Assembly: GCF_021532655.1 (NCBI RefSeq) | Contig: NZ_JAKGAS010000001.1 | Location: 372,001-436,000 of the forward strand | Origin: Paraglaciecola algarum | GTDB lineage: Bacteria > Pseudomonadota > Gammaproteobacteria > Enterobacterales > Alteromonadaceae | Direction: 5' to 3' | Length of the DNA: 64,000 nucleotides | Shown here: positions 16,811 to 26,012 of the stretch, in pieces | How the letters are laid out: every line of letters begins with the position of its first letter | How positions within the stretch are numbered: the stretch's first letter is position 1 | Program-made: the position numbers and the translations under genes | The notes under the pieces: model-generated | The model's database searches: none | What the model saw: the letters and a program-made list of their open reading frames with translations, nothing else | What the model was told of the DNA's origin: nothing

Positions 16811-18751
16811 ATGTCAAAAAGAGTAATGGAAACATTTAAGTTATCAGCTATCGCATTGTCGTTAGTAATTGGATTATCGGCTTGTGAAGGCGATGATGGA
16901 GCTACAGGTTCTGCAGGAGCGCAAGGTCCAGCTGGTGAACAAGGACCGGCTGGTGCAGACGGTTCTGATGGCGCTAACGGCACAGATGGTGCTAACGGCG
17001 CAGATGGCGTTAACGGCGCAGATGGTCAAGCTGGCGCTGACGGCGCAAACGGTATGAATGGTCAAGATGGCCAATCAGCTCCTGTTCTAACTCGTTTAGC
17101 TACTGTGCCAACTGGTGCAGAAGTAACAGGTGCATTTTTGACAGATGAAGGTGATTTATTCTTTAACGTACAACACCCATCAGACGCTAACTCTTTAACT
17201 GAAAGCGTAAACAACAAACCTTTCAATAAAGGTACGGTTGGTGTGTTACGTGGTGTTAACTTTAACAATTTGCCAAAAACGATTGTTAACTCTCCAGTAC
17301 CAGAGACTCAAGAAGAGCGCCAAGTGGTGGTTTCTGCTTTAGGTGAGTATCAAATCATTGGCCAGACTAATGATACCTTTGCTGAGCTAGGTGACGCTGG
17401 TTTAGCCGGTGGTTTAGGTGTGCATTATGGCATTATTTCCGGTGAAAAAATTATCGAAAACAACGCGCCAGATTTTAATGGTTATGTATCAACAGGTGAG
17501 GGTGAAGGGTATTTATTCACTAACTGGGAAGCATACCCAGGTGGTGTAAGTCGCATGAAAGTCGAAAAAGACGAATTTGGTAGCTGGTCTGTATCTGAAG
17601 CTATGATGGTTAACTTTGACAGTGTTGGCGGTACTGCGGCTAACTGTTTCGGCTCAGTATCTCCTTGGGGTACACCTCTTAGTTCTGAAGAGTGGATTGT
17701 TAACTCAACAGTGAACTCAACTACTAATGCCAGTTGGAATGATCCTGCAAATACTAGCACTGATAATCTAGAAAAACTGACAGCTCCAGATTTCCCAAAT
17801 CCTTACAGATACGGGTATACAGTTGAAATTACAGATGCTACATCCGCTGCTCCTGTGCCGGTTAAACACTTTACTCTTGGTCGTTACGAGCATGAAAACT
17901 CAACGGTTATGCCAGATCGTCGTACAGTTTATTCATCACAAGATGATACGGGTGGGGTGTTGTTTAAATTTGTAGCTGACGCAGCTGAAGATTTAAGCTC
18001 GGGTACTATTTACGGCGCTAAATTAACCCAAGATGCAGGCAGTACTGAGCCTGCCACCACAGGTTTTGATGTGACTTGGGTTGAGTTGGCTTCAGGTAAC
18101 AATGCCACTATTGAAGCTTGGATTGCTGAATATGACGGGATTGATACTTCTGATTATGTAGACGGTCTAACTAGCTACATGAGTTTGGCAGATGTTCAAG
18201 CTTGGGCTAACGGCGATGCTAACTATCCATCTGTAGCCGATGGCGGTAGTGCGGTAACGGCTGGTCAACCAATGGATGACAGAGCGGCTTTCTTAGAATC
18301 TCGTCAAGCAGCTAAGATGAAAGGCGCTACTGCTGAGTGGCGAAAACTTGAAGGTATTAGCATCAATCATGATCGTGCTCTAGAGGCCGTTGGTGGAGTT
18401 GAATCAATCGAAGGTGAAGACGTTAAAGCTGCCTATATTTACATGGGTATTGCTGATCTAGATAACACTTTGACTGATGATGAAGGTGATATTCAATTAT
18501 CAGCTCGGGTTAAAGACTGTGGTGGAGTTTACCGCGCTAAGCTTGAAGAAAACTATGACCTAGCTCGTATCGAGCCTGTGGTTATGGGTGGTACCTATCG
18601 TTCAAGTTTAACTGGCGCTGAACGCTGCGATGTTGAGCAACTGTCTCAACCAGACAACGTCATCGTTATGCGCGATGGTCGTATTATTATTGGTGAAGAC
18701 GGTTTCCAAGAGAATAATACCTTATGGATGTACGATCCAAAATCTCTTTAA
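16811..18751 (+). CDS. PhoX/DUF839-type phosphatase-like lipoprotein with collagen-like linker
   Basis: 646 residues. The signal has lipobox GLSAC with Cys25, so it is probably a lipoprotein rather than the Tat-exported form usual for PhoX. Residues about 30-89 are some 20 Gly-X-Y triplets (GATGSAG..., rich in GAD and GAN). The rest matches the DUF839/PhoX fold: VSPWGTPLSSEEW, the segment GRYEHENSTV, and DDTGGVLFKFV. PhoX enzymes are Ca/Fe alkaline phosphatases releasing phosphate from organic esters. The Pho-box array upstream supports a phosphate role. Activity is inferred; other DUF839 proteins may differ. Confidence 0.85.
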   Translation: MSKRVMETFKLSAIALSLVIGLSACEGDDGATGSAGAQGPAGEQGPAGADGSDGANGTDGANGADGVNGADGQAGADGANGMNGQDGQSAPVLTRLATVPTGAEVTGAFLTDEGDLFFNVQHPSDANSLTESVNNKPFNKGTVGVLRGVNFNNLPKTIVNSPVPETQEERQVVVSALGEYQIIGQTNDTFAELGDAGLAGGLGVHYGIISGEKIIENNAPDFNGYVSTGEGEGYLFTNWEAYPGGVSRMKVEKDEFGSWSVSEAMMVNFDSVGGTAANCFGSVSPWGTPLSSEEWIVNSTVNSTTNASWNDPANTSTDNLEKLTAPDFPNPYRYGYTVEITDATSAAPVPVKHFTLGRYEHENSTVMPDRRTVYSSQDDTGGVLFKFVADAAEDLSSGTIYGAKLTQDAGSTEPATTGFDVTWVELASGNNATIEAWIAEYDGIDTSDYVDGLTSYMSLADVQAWANGDANYPSVADGGSAVTAGQPMDDRAAFLESRQAAKMKGATAEWRKLEGISINHDRALEAVGGVESIEGEDVKAAYIYMGIADLDNTLTDDEGDIQLSARVKDCGGVYRAKLEENYDLARIEPVVMGGTYRSSLTGAERCDVEQLSQPDNVIVMRDGRIIIGEDGFQENNTLWMYDPKSL

Positions 18752-18833
18752 TCTTGGAGTAAGTTAAAGGTTCTTTAAAAAGGATTTTTGATAAAACTTT
18801 TATAAGAAGCTTTAAAGAGAAAAAACTAAAAAC

Positions 18834-18857
18834 AGCGGGACGTTTGTCCCGCTTTTA
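18834..18857 (+). terminator. Terminator between phoX-like gene and di-heme lipoprotein gene
   Basis: Perfect 8-bp arms AGCGGGAC (18834-18841) and GTCCCGCT (18846-18853), GTTT loop, then a short T run. It ends only 24 bases before the next start codon, so that gene depends on read-through or on a promoter upstream of the hairpin. Confidence 0.75.
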
Positions 18858-18880
18858 CCACTTTAAAAAATGATAAAAAT

Positions 18881-20569
18881 ATGTACCTTTTAACTAAAAA
18901 AACAATAATTTTTGCACTAGTTTTTATTTTTGTTGCCTGTTCTGAACAACAAAATCAAGTAGCTGAAACTGGCCAAACACTGGAACAGACAGTTCACACA
19001 CCATATTCTGAGGGCGACGCTATTCCAGCGACAGCCTATATTGAACACAACGAAGTTTACAATGCTGAGTCTGTTATCCCGCCTCAGTGTTATACCAAAA
19101 CCCAGGGCAACAATAATCCCTGTTACGCCTGTCATCAAACTTATAAAGACAGTCCCAATCGCCCTAACACTATGAATGATGCTGATTTACAGGGTGAATA
19201 CCAATTTTCTGATTTAGGTACAACCAATCATTGGAAAAACCTTTTTGTGGATAGAACTAAGTTAATTGAAGGGATTTCAGATGAAGAAATTAAAGACTGG
19301 ATATCCCAAGATAATTACTCAGAATTTGTAAACAAGTTTAGTCAAGATCCTAACTGGCAAGGTGAAGTGACCCCAATCAAAAACTTAGCTAAACCCAGTT
19401 TAGCCTTTGATGACAAAGGATTGGCCACAGACGGCAGTCATTGGGTGGCCTTTAATTACAAACCTTTCCCAAGTACCTTTTGGCCAACCAATGGCTCAAC
19501 GGGTGATGCCATGATCCGTTTACCTAAGGCGTTTAGAGAGATAGACGGACAATTTTCAACGGACGTGTATTTCGCTAATTTAGCCTTAGTGGAAATGACC
19601 ATGAAAGAGACTCAAAGTATTTCCACAATACCTTTATCTGAACAGGCGCTGGGTGAAGATGTTAACGGTGACGGAGAACTAACAACTAAGGTGGAAAACA
19701 TTCGTTTGCGCTCTCATTATTTAGGTGATGCCAAAAACATAGCCTTAAGTCATTTACTTTATCCAGAAAATACTGAGTTTTTACACACCGTTAGATACAT
19801 AGGTGTAAATGATGACGGTACTATTTATAACGCCCAGCGTATGAAAGAAGTGCGTTATATGAAAAAACACAGCTTTAAAGATAAGGCTGAATTAGCCTCA
19901 GAATATTATTTAGAAGCTAAAGAAAAACATTTTGAAAACCTACCCCAAGTTCACTTACTTGGTGACAAAGGTGTTAACAGTAATATGGGCTGGACGTTAA
20001 ACGCCTATATCGAAGACGCCAAAGGCGATTTACGCCATCAAAACTCTCAAGAGTTAGCATTTTGTGCGGGCTGTCATAAAACCATTGGCTCTACGCTGGA
20101 TCAAACTTTTTCTTTTCCTCGCAAAGTTGAAGGAGCCAGAGGTTGGGGGTATATCAATTTAGCCAAGCAACAAGATGCGCCAAATGTTGGTGAAGAGCAG
20201 GGCGAAATTTTGACTTATTTTCAACGTGTGGGGGGGGGCGATGAGTTTCGTCAAAACAAAGAAATGTTACAACGCTGGTTTAACCAAGACGGTTCAGTTA
20301 ATTCAAAAAAGGTGACCCAGGCACAATCGGTTTACCAGCTAATTACGCCATCTGCACAAAGAGCCATTAAGTTAAACAAAGCCTATTTGTCTATCGTGCG
20401 CGAGCAAAGCTTTATATTTGGCCGTGACGCTAATATTACGGCTGCAACTAATGTTTTACAGCAAGTAGATGAAAGCCAATCACCGCTAGCTCCTGAGCAT
20501 AGATACAAATGGGATATGCGTTTGGATTGGAATAAAGGTTTGACGTCATCACAAGTTAAGGTGGATTAA
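18881..20569 (+). CDS. Di-heme c-type cytochrome-like lipoprotein, unassigned
   Basis: 562 residues. A short signal ends in a lipobox (IFVACSEQ, Cys about 20). There are two CxxCH haem-attachment motifs: CYACH (about residue 84) and CAGCH (about residue 394), the latter in ELAFCAGCHKTIGSTL. The region between them is unfamiliar. It is expected to be periplasmic or outer-membrane anchored, with covalent haem. It is followed four bases after its stop by a six-helix membrane protein, so the two are probably one unit; its relation to the upstream PhoX-like gene is unclear. No confident substrate or partner. Confidence 0.7.
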   Translation: MYLLTKKTIIFALVFIFVACSEQQNQVAETGQTLEQTVHTPYSEGDAIPATAYIEHNEVYNAESVIPPQCYTKTQGNNNPCYACHQTYKDSPNRPNTMNDADLQGEYQFSDLGTTNHWKNLFVDRTKLIEGISDEEIKDWISQDNYSEFVNKFSQDPNWQGEVTPIKNLAKPSLAFDDKGLATDGSHWVAFNYKPFPSTFWPTNGSTGDAMIRLPKAFREIDGQFSTDVYFANLALVEMTMKETQSISTIPLSEQALGEDVNGDGELTTKVENIRLRSHYLGDAKNIALSHLLYPENTEFLHTVRYIGVNDDGTIYNAQRMKEVRYMKKHSFKDKAELASEYYLEAKEKHFENLPQVHLLGDKGVNSNMGWTLNAYIEDAKGDLRHQNSQELAFCAGCHKTIGSTLDQTFSFPRKVEGARGWGYINLAKQQDAPNVGEEQGEILTYFQRVGGGDEFRQNKEMLQRWFNQDGSVNSKKVTQAQSVYQLITPSAQRAIKLNKAYLSIVREQSFIFGRDANITAATNVLQQVDESQSPLAPEHRYKWDMRLDWNKGLTSSQVKVD

Positions 20570-20573
20570 GTTT

Positions 20574-21293
20574 ATGGAATTTGCGCTATTTGATTTTGTT
20601 TTGGCTAGTTTACTTATGGGGTTAGGCATTGGTTCAGACGTTGCTATAGCCACTTTTGCTAGAGCAAATCAATTAGCCGGTATTCGTACTGCTTTGATAT
20701 GGATAGTAGGAGTGTCAGTTACTCATACTGTCTTTCCTATGTTGGGTTATTTGTTGACCTATTTTAGTTTGCAGCTTCAACCCAATATTGAACCTATAGT
20801 GGGGTTAATCGCTTTTGCTTTTATTTTCTTTTATTTAAAAGGCGAGTTAGCTGATTTTATTAGATCAAAAGACGGCAGCCAAAACGACGACCATGACAGG
20901 CAGATACTGGTGACCTTAGGGCTGATTTTAGCCGTGAGTTGGGATGCTTTATGGTCAGGCCCAGCTAAATCGGCCCAAGTTATTGGATGGCCAGAGTTGT
21001 TTGTATGGTTATCATTTATTGTGGTGGGAATATTTGTATCCACACTGGCAATTGTCAGTTTGAGTTGTGCATTACGAGTTAAAAAAGTGGTGAAACACAA
21101 GGTAAGCTCTCGTTGGTTTGCGTTTTGGTTACAATACACAGTTGTAGGCTATTTTGGGTTGCTGGCCTTGTTTAATTATACTTTAGGATTGCAGCTAACT
21201 TGGTGGCAAACTTTAATGACGTCAGGTGTAGTAATCGCTTTGTTTATGAGTCAAACATTTCAAAAGTTGTCTTTTCGACAAATTGAAATTTAA
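20574..21293 (+). CDS. Six-helix integral membrane protein, family not recognised
   Basis: 239 residues with about six hydrophobic helices. The first carries GLGIGSDVAIATFARANQL, a polar Asp-containing segment reminiscent of MntP/TerC/LysE-type exporters, but no diagnostic motif can be claimed. The cytosolic loop near residues 95-110 is Asp/Lys-rich (DGSQNDDHDRQ). It starts four bases after the di-heme lipoprotein, which indicates translational coupling. Its last bases overlap the convergent lpxH by four. It may move an ion or anchor electron transfer for the lipoprotein; both are speculative. Confidence 0.65.
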   Translation: MEFALFDFVLASLLMGLGIGSDVAIATFARANQLAGIRTALIWIVGVSVTHTVFPMLGYLLTYFSLQLQPNIEPIVGLIAFAFIFFYLKGELADFIRSKDGSQNDDHDRQILVTLGLILAVSWDALWSGPAKSAQVIGWPELFVWLSFIVVGIFVSTLAIVSLSCALRVKKVVKHKVSSRWFAFWLQYTVVGYFGLLALFNYTLGLQLTWWQTLMTSGVVIALFMSQTFQKLSFRQIEI

Positions 21294-22018
21294 AAACCTA
21301 ATGACTGCAAATCAATACCGTCTGCAGATACTTTTAGAATACTACCTTGATCGTACCAATCACCTAATACTATGCGTTGTGCTGGTTGTTCATTCACGCT
21401 TAAATCGTGAATAGCTGGCCTGTGGGTATGACCATGGATCAGCCTCTTCACATTGTGATTCTGCATACTTAGCACTACGTCTTCTGGTGTCACGTCCATG
21501 ATCTCAGCGGTTAACTTAGTGTGATTTTTTTGACTGGTTTTTCGGCCTTTTTCTGCGATTTTTCGGCGCATAAATAAAGGTAAACTTAACATTAACCTAG
21601 GCCACCACCAACCACGGGCTTTTTTACGAAATTTTTGATACACCACGTCTTTAGTACATAGCTCATCACCATGCATAATTAGGGTAGGGGTGCCATATAA
21701 GTCGACGACAGCTTGCTCTGGTAATAATGTCATACCAGATAATTTGGCGAACTTATCTCGAATTAAAAAATCACGATTTCCGTGTATAAAGTAAACTGGA
21801 ATGCCACTATCACTTAACTTTTTAAATGCTGCGGCAATACTTAAATTAAAATCACTTAAATCATCATCACCGATCCACATTTCAAATAAATCACCCAGTA
21901 CGTATAAAGCTTCTGCTTGTGGTGCTTGCTCAGCAAGAAACTTAAATAAACATTGGTTTATGTCATCTCTTTGAGCAGATAAATGTAAATCAGAAATAAA
22001 GTAAGTAAATGGCAACAT
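21290..22018 (-). CDS. lpxH: UDP-2,3-diacylglucosamine diphosphatase
   Basis: Hydrolyses UDP-2,3-diacylglucosamine to lipid X in lipid A synthesis, at the inner-membrane face. All metallophosphoesterase motifs are present: FISDLHLSAQ, GDLFEMWIGDD, HGNRDFL, MHGDELC and HGHTHRP. The 242-residue length is normal. It lies next to ppiB and cysS, the same neighbourhood as in E. coli, and overlaps the convergent membrane gene by four bases. Confidence 0.95.
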   Translation of the reverse strand: MLPFTYFISDLHLSAQRDDINQCLFKFLAEQAPQAEALYVLGDLFEMWIGDDDLSDFNLSIAAAFKKLSDSGIPVYFIHGNRDFLIRDKFAKLSGMTLLPEQAVVDLYGTPTLIMHGDELCTKDVVYQKFRKKARGWWWPRLMLSLPLFMRRKIAEKGRKTSQKNHTKLTAEIMDVTPEDVVLSMQNHNVKRLIHGHTHRPAIHDLSVNEQPAQRIVLGDWYDQGSILKVSADGIDLQSLGF

Positions 22019-22093
22019 GGATTGGGTGAGTTTTATTTGGGACGTAAATTAAGCGCCTAACATGTTAGGCGCTAATGATATGTAACCGATGAA

Positions 22094-22588
22094 TTAGTCG
22101 ATTATCTCAGCTTTTTGGATCACCACATCATCTACAGGTACATCTTGGTGATAACCAGAATTACCGGTTTTAACCGCTTTAATTTTTTCAACTACGTCCA
22201 TGCCTTCAGACACTTCAGCAAATACACAATAACCCCAACCGTCAGACGTTTCGCTGCGGAAATTTAAGAAGGCATTATCACCAACATTAATAAAAAACTG
22301 TGCCGTAGCAGAGTGTGGTTCGTTAGTACGCGCCATAGCAACAGTACCAATATTGTTAGCTACACCATTGTTTGCTTCGTTTTGAATGGTCGCTTTAGTA
22401 TCTTTTTGTTCCATTCCTGGTTCAAATCCACCGCCTTGGATCATGAAGCCATCAATGACACGGTGAAAAATAGTATTGTCGTAAAAACCTTCTTTCACAT
22501 AATCTAAAAAGTTAGCTACTGTGATAGGTGCTTTATCGGCAAAAAGTGCCAGTGTGATCACACCGTAATTTGTATGGATTTTAACCAT
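22094..22588 (-). CDS. ppiB: Peptidyl-prolyl cis-trans isomerase B (cyclophilin)
   Basis: Cytoplasmic cyclophilin-type prolyl isomerase. Seen: [46 protein letters not shown] (catalytic Arg and Gln/Gly loop), and [13 protein letters not shown] chose the ATG at 22588 because it gives MVKIHTNYG and 164 residues, the E. coli length, with AGGA about eight bases upstream. An upstream in-frame start at 22645 would add an unrelated leader. Divergent from cysS across a short promoter gap. Confidence 0.95.
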   Translation of the reverse strand: MVKIHTNYGVITLALFADKAPITVANFLDYVKEGFYDNTIFHRVIDGFMIQGGGFEPGMEQKDTKATIQNEANNGVANNIGTVAMARTNEPHSATAQFFINVGDNAFLNFRSETSDGWGYCVFAEVSEGMDVVEKIKAVKTGNSGYHQDVPVDDVVIQKAEIID

Positions 22589-22771
22589 TGAGAATGTCCT
22601 CAGTTTGCAAAGTACTACATGGAGGGCGCATTCTAGCCTAAACATCAGCCATTTTTAAAGCTTTTAGTGGAATTGACTCACCTTGAGCACTGTTTTAAAG
22701 CATATCTCGGTGGTAGAATTCCGCCTTTAAAATACTGACTCACAACTTCTAACCGATAGGATCTCTAATAA

Positions 22772-24154
22772 ATGCTACATATTTACAACACCTTAACTCG
22801 CCAAAAAGAGCAGTTTACACCGTTACAGCCCGGTAAGGTGGGGATATATGTGTGTGGTATTACCGTTTACGACTTATGTCATGTTGGACATGCCCGTACC
22901 TATTTAAGTTTTGATTTAATGGTGCGTTACATGCGCTCCCGTGGATTAGAAGTGAACTACGTACGTAACATTACCGACGTAGATGACAAAATTATCGCCA
23001 GGGCCAATGAGCGGGGCATTTCGCCTGAACAAGTCACTGAACAAACTATTGCCCAAATGCATGAAGATTTTGCTGCTATAGGTTTAATAGAGCCAGATAT
23101 TGAACCAAGAGTGACCACTCATATTCCGGAGATTATTAATGTAATCCAACGTTTAGTAGACAAAGGTTATGCTTATCAGGCCGAAAGTGGCGATGTGCTG
23201 TTTGAAGTTAAAACCTTTGAAGATTATGGCAAGTTAGGCCGTCAAGACCTAGAGCAACTTAACGCAGGTGCTCGCGTAGATGTGGCAGGTGAAAAACGAG
23301 ATCCCATGGACTTTGTGTTATGGAAGTCGGTCAAACCAGGCGAACCGTTTTGGCAGTCACCTTGGGGAAATGGCCGACCTGGTTGGCACATTGAATGTTC
23401 AGCAATGAACCATAAACACTTAGGCGAACATTTTGATATTCATGGCGGTGGCTCGGATTTGATCTTCCCACACCATGAAAACGAAGTAGCCCAGTCTTGC
23501 TGTGCATTCGATACACCTTATGTGAATTATTGGATGCACACAGGTATGGTGCAGGTAAACCAAGAAAAGATGTCTAAATCTCTTGGTAACTTTTTTACTT
23601 TGCGTGATGTGCTGGATTTGTATGACGCAGAAACCGTGCGTTTCTTTTTAATGTCTGCCCAATACCGTAGCCAACTCAGCTATTCGGACAGCTTTATTCA
23701 ACAAGCCCGTGCTTCGTTAGAACGTTTGTATACCGCGCTTAGAAATGTAGAGCCAAACAAAACGGTAGATATGAGCTTAAGTGGATATCAAGCACGTTTT
23801 AACCAAGCCATGGATGATGACTTTAACACCCCTGAAGCCTTTGCTGTGTTGTTTGAACTAGCTAAAGAAGTGAATAAAGCTGATGGCCAACAAAAAGCAG
23901 ACTTAGCCGGCGTGATGGTTAACCTAGCTGACATATTGGGTATATTGCAACAAAATCCAAGTGACTTTTTGCAAGCAGGTGCTAAGGCAGGTGGCGAAGA
24001 TGACGTGGCTGAAATCGAAGCGCTAATATTAGCTCGTAAAAATGCTAGAGCTGCCAAAGATTGGGCAGCAGCCGATGAGGCACGTGATGCACTTAATGCT
24101 TTAAACATAGTGTTAGAAGACAATGGTGGTGAAACCACATGGCGACGTGGCTAG
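22772..24154 (+). CDS. cysS: Cysteinyl-tRNA synthetase
   Basis: Class I synthetase charging tRNA-Cys. Zinc ligand Cys in [17 protein letters not shown], where HVGH is the HIGH signature; GWHIECSAM and the HHENE segment supply further metal ligands; KMSKSLGNF is the KMSKS loop. The C-terminal DALR-type domain ends with [12 protein letters not shown]. At 460 residues the length is standard. A 7-bp hairpin follows. Confidence 0.97.
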   Translation: MLHIYNTLTRQKEQFTPLQPGKVGIYVCGITVYDLCHVGHARTYLSFDLMVRYMRSRGLEVNYVRNITDVDDKIIARANERGISPEQVTEQTIAQMHEDFAAIGLIEPDIEPRVTTHIPEIINVIQRLVDKGYAYQAESGDVLFEVKTFEDYGKLGRQDLEQLNAGARVDVAGEKRDPMDFVLWKSVKPGEPFWQSPWGNGRPGWHIECSAMNHKHLGEHFDIHGGGSDLIFPHHENEVAQSCCAFDTPYVNYWMHTGMVQVNQEKMSKSLGNFFTLRDVLDLYDAETVRFFLMSAQYRSQLSYSDSFIQQARASLERLYTALRNVEPNKTVDMSLSGYQARFNQAMDDDFNTPEAFAVLFELAKEVNKADGQQKADLAGVMVNLADILGILQQNPSDFLQAGAKAGGEDDVAEIEALILARKNARAAKDWAAADEARDALNALNIVLEDNGGETTWRRG

Positions 24155-24157
24155 TTA

Positions 24158-24176
24158 AAAGGGCTAGGCCCTTTAA
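24158..24176 (+). terminator. Hairpin after cysS
   Basis: Arms AAAGGGC (24158-24164) and GCCCTTT (24168-24174) with a three-base loop, four bases after the cysS stop. The flanking A and T are short, so termination is likely but not certain. Confidence 0.6.
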
Positions 24177-24179
24177 TTC

Positions 24180-24515
24180 ACTACGTTCACTTATTCGCTA
24201 TGCTCACAGAGCATCGCTTCGCGACAGTGCAATCGCGAAGCTCACAAAGCTAAAGCATTCACTCCGTTCACCGTCATCCATGACGTTTTTGATATGGCAT
24301 CCTTGCCACACCAGTTACTTTTAAAAAGACTCAAAAGTAACCAAAACGTCTCTTGCTCCAACCAAGTTCCAAGACCTGCGCGACTTGTCAAATAGAGGCC
24401 GCAATGATCTGTTCCCTACAGGCATTGCTCAAATTACATCCTTGTAATTTGCCCTCTATTTGCCAGCGTTGCTCGGCGAACTTGGATTCGCGATAAAATC
24501 AAAAGCATCGGCTTC
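24180..24515 (+). repeat. Structured dispersed repeat element, copy 2
   Basis: Related to 6450-6760. The same order of parts: AAGCTCACAAAGCTAAA (about 24230-24246); hairpin CGTCAT-CC-ATGACG plus TTTTT (about 24270-24288); hairpin GTTACTTTT/AAAAGTAAC (about 24314-24341); a long stem with CCAAGTTC and CAAATAGAGG on the left (24362-24398) and CCTCTATTTG and GAACTTGG on the right (about 24453-24485); inner hairpins GCAATG/CATTGC and CAAATTAC/GTAATTTG; and the end AAAATCAAAAGC (24494-24505). Stem sequences differ from copy 1 but still pair. No convincing protein. Confidence 0.65.
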
Positions 24516-24767
24516 GCCGACTTTTATAAATTAAACAAGGAAGAATCAATATTAATGAAACAAAATACCTCAAAACTAGTGATAAAAGTTATCCCTCTAA
24601 ACCTTCCTAAAAGATACAAATTCCGATAGCATCAATGCTAATAATTTTACGGACAAGAGAAAACCCCCACCGTCCAACAAGGTATTTAATCGTCATTGAA
24701 TGACACGACGTTAAAATACTAAGATGTTATGCTTTACCAATTGTTCACAAGGAAGGAGTCTTAAATA
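24516..24767. other. Intergenic region, nothing recognised
   Basis: About 250 bases after the repeat. An ATG at 24555 opens a short frame without family resemblance. The only clear signal is the strong ribosome binding site GGAAGGAG at 24751-24758 for the next gene. Confidence 0.4.
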
Positions 24768-25043
24768 GTGTTTTATAAAAATATAAATTCAAGTAATTTT
24801 CGTTGGTTGCTGTTTTTTTCGAAGCTCATTGCTCTAAGCGGCTATCTCTCTTTTGGTGTTGTCTTAATAGTCATTATTATTCAAACAGTGAGAGAAGGTA
24901 TGGCAACCCAAGTAGGCATTGTTGCAGCTTTAGTTACACCAATCATATTAATTTCAATTTCTGGTATTCTAGCCATACTTATATCTATGGAGGAAAACTC
25001 CAGAATAACCAAAGAGCGCTTTGTAAGTGAGCAAAAAACATAA
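24768..25043 (+). CDS. Small two-helix membrane protein, hypothetical
   Basis: 91 residues, GTG start with an excellent ribosome binding site (GGAAGGAG, nine bases upstream), which is the main reason to accept it. Two hydrophobic helices, about residues 14-40 and 49-67, then a charged tail with EENSRITKERF. Topology predicts both ends in the cytoplasm. No family recognised. It stands alone, with long non-coding flanks on both sides. Confidence 0.6.
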   Translation: MFYKNINSSNFRWLLFFSKLIALSGYLSFGVVLIVIIIQTVREGMATQVGIVAALVTPIILISISGILAILISMEENSRITKERFVSEQKT

Positions 25044-25539
25044 GAAAAGCTCAAAACAGAAAACCACTCGCAGGGCTTCGCCAAAGAACTCATGTTTTAA
25101 AGGTTAAATTAGTGTCATTTATATCGTTCTTCTCTTAGTGGCAACGCCATGCTTTTGATTTTTTAGCGACTGAAACTTTCCCTAAAATACCTATTCTGGG
25201 TGAAACTGGTTTCTTTAGAAGCATAGCTTCGCCCAGTTGAACGGTTTGCCATGGACGGCAAGACTGGGTGCATATCATCACGGATGTGTATTCTAGTAAT
25301 TTGAAGAAGAATAGACATCAGTGACATGGGCATATCTTTATGGTGAACATAATGAATGCTGCTGGCATTGTTCGATAATCCAGCAATTTGATTGGAAATG
25401 TGATATAAACCACCCCATGTTATGTAAAAGTATCATGTAATAAAGTACGGTAAGTCAAACGGAAAAGTAAACGGAAAAAGTTGAAGTTCATACATTGAAC
25501 TTCTTCAAAAAAGTAATTTCATTTACTAGGGAGTTAATT
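25044..25539. other. Non-coding gap, nothing recognised
   Basis: Nearly 500 bases with no credible gene in any frame. It contains short self-complementary words but no clear terminator, tRNA or repeat shared with the rest of the window. The ribosome binding site AGGGAG of the next gene is at 25528-25533. Confidence 0.4.
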
Positions 25540-25791
25540 ATGTCTGTTAAAGTTAATCATTACGCTCGTCCCATTAGTACTAATGTAAAAACCTTTATTG
25601 AAAGCTCTTTTATTGAGTTTTTTATTGGTGTGATTTGTGCTGTTTTTGCATATTTTACTTATGACTATATGATTGTTTTATTCCTCTCTACAGCGTTGAT
25701 TGCCGTTATCTGTTTGGGCCTGACTATTTATAATATCTATATTATTTTTCAAAGTGTCAGTACAACTCCTGTAAACCAAACTATAGATTAG
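25540..25791 (+). CDS. Small two-helix membrane protein, hypothetical
   Basis: 83 residues from ATG 25540, chosen because AGGGAG lies six bases upstream; an in-frame TTG at 25495 lacks such a site. The N-terminus is hydrophilic, followed by two adjacent hydrophobic helices (about 28-48 and 50-70, the second ICLGLTIYNIYIIF) and a short tail. No family recognised. It precedes the cold-shock-domain gene by 220 bases in the same direction. Confidence 0.55.
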   Translation: MSVKVNHYARPISTNVKTFIESSFIEFFIGVICAVFAYFTYDYMIVLFLSTALIAVICLGLTIYNIYIIFQSVSTTPVNQTID

Positions 25792-26012
25792 TTCTATTAA
25801 CTCATATCGATATGATCCACTCCACATGGATATTGAGAATATGCATCATTTATACCATTTTTACATAAATTAACTGAGTTAATTTCCTATCTTTCTAACG
25901 TTTCTTTTTTATAAATTTTTGCGAATATCAGAGCTAGAATAGTAAAACTAAAGGTTTTATAGTTCACTCAAAGCAAGAACAAAACTTCCAAATAAAAGGT
26001 AATTGGTGACAT

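Noticed and set aside
20574-21293. MntP or TerC manganese/tellurium exporter
   Set aside because: Only a loose Asp-containing helix pattern; key family motifs could not be confirmed, so left unassigned.
24139-24324. 61-codon frame overlapping the cysS end
   Set aside because: It lies in the hairpin and structured repeat and has no ribosome binding site.
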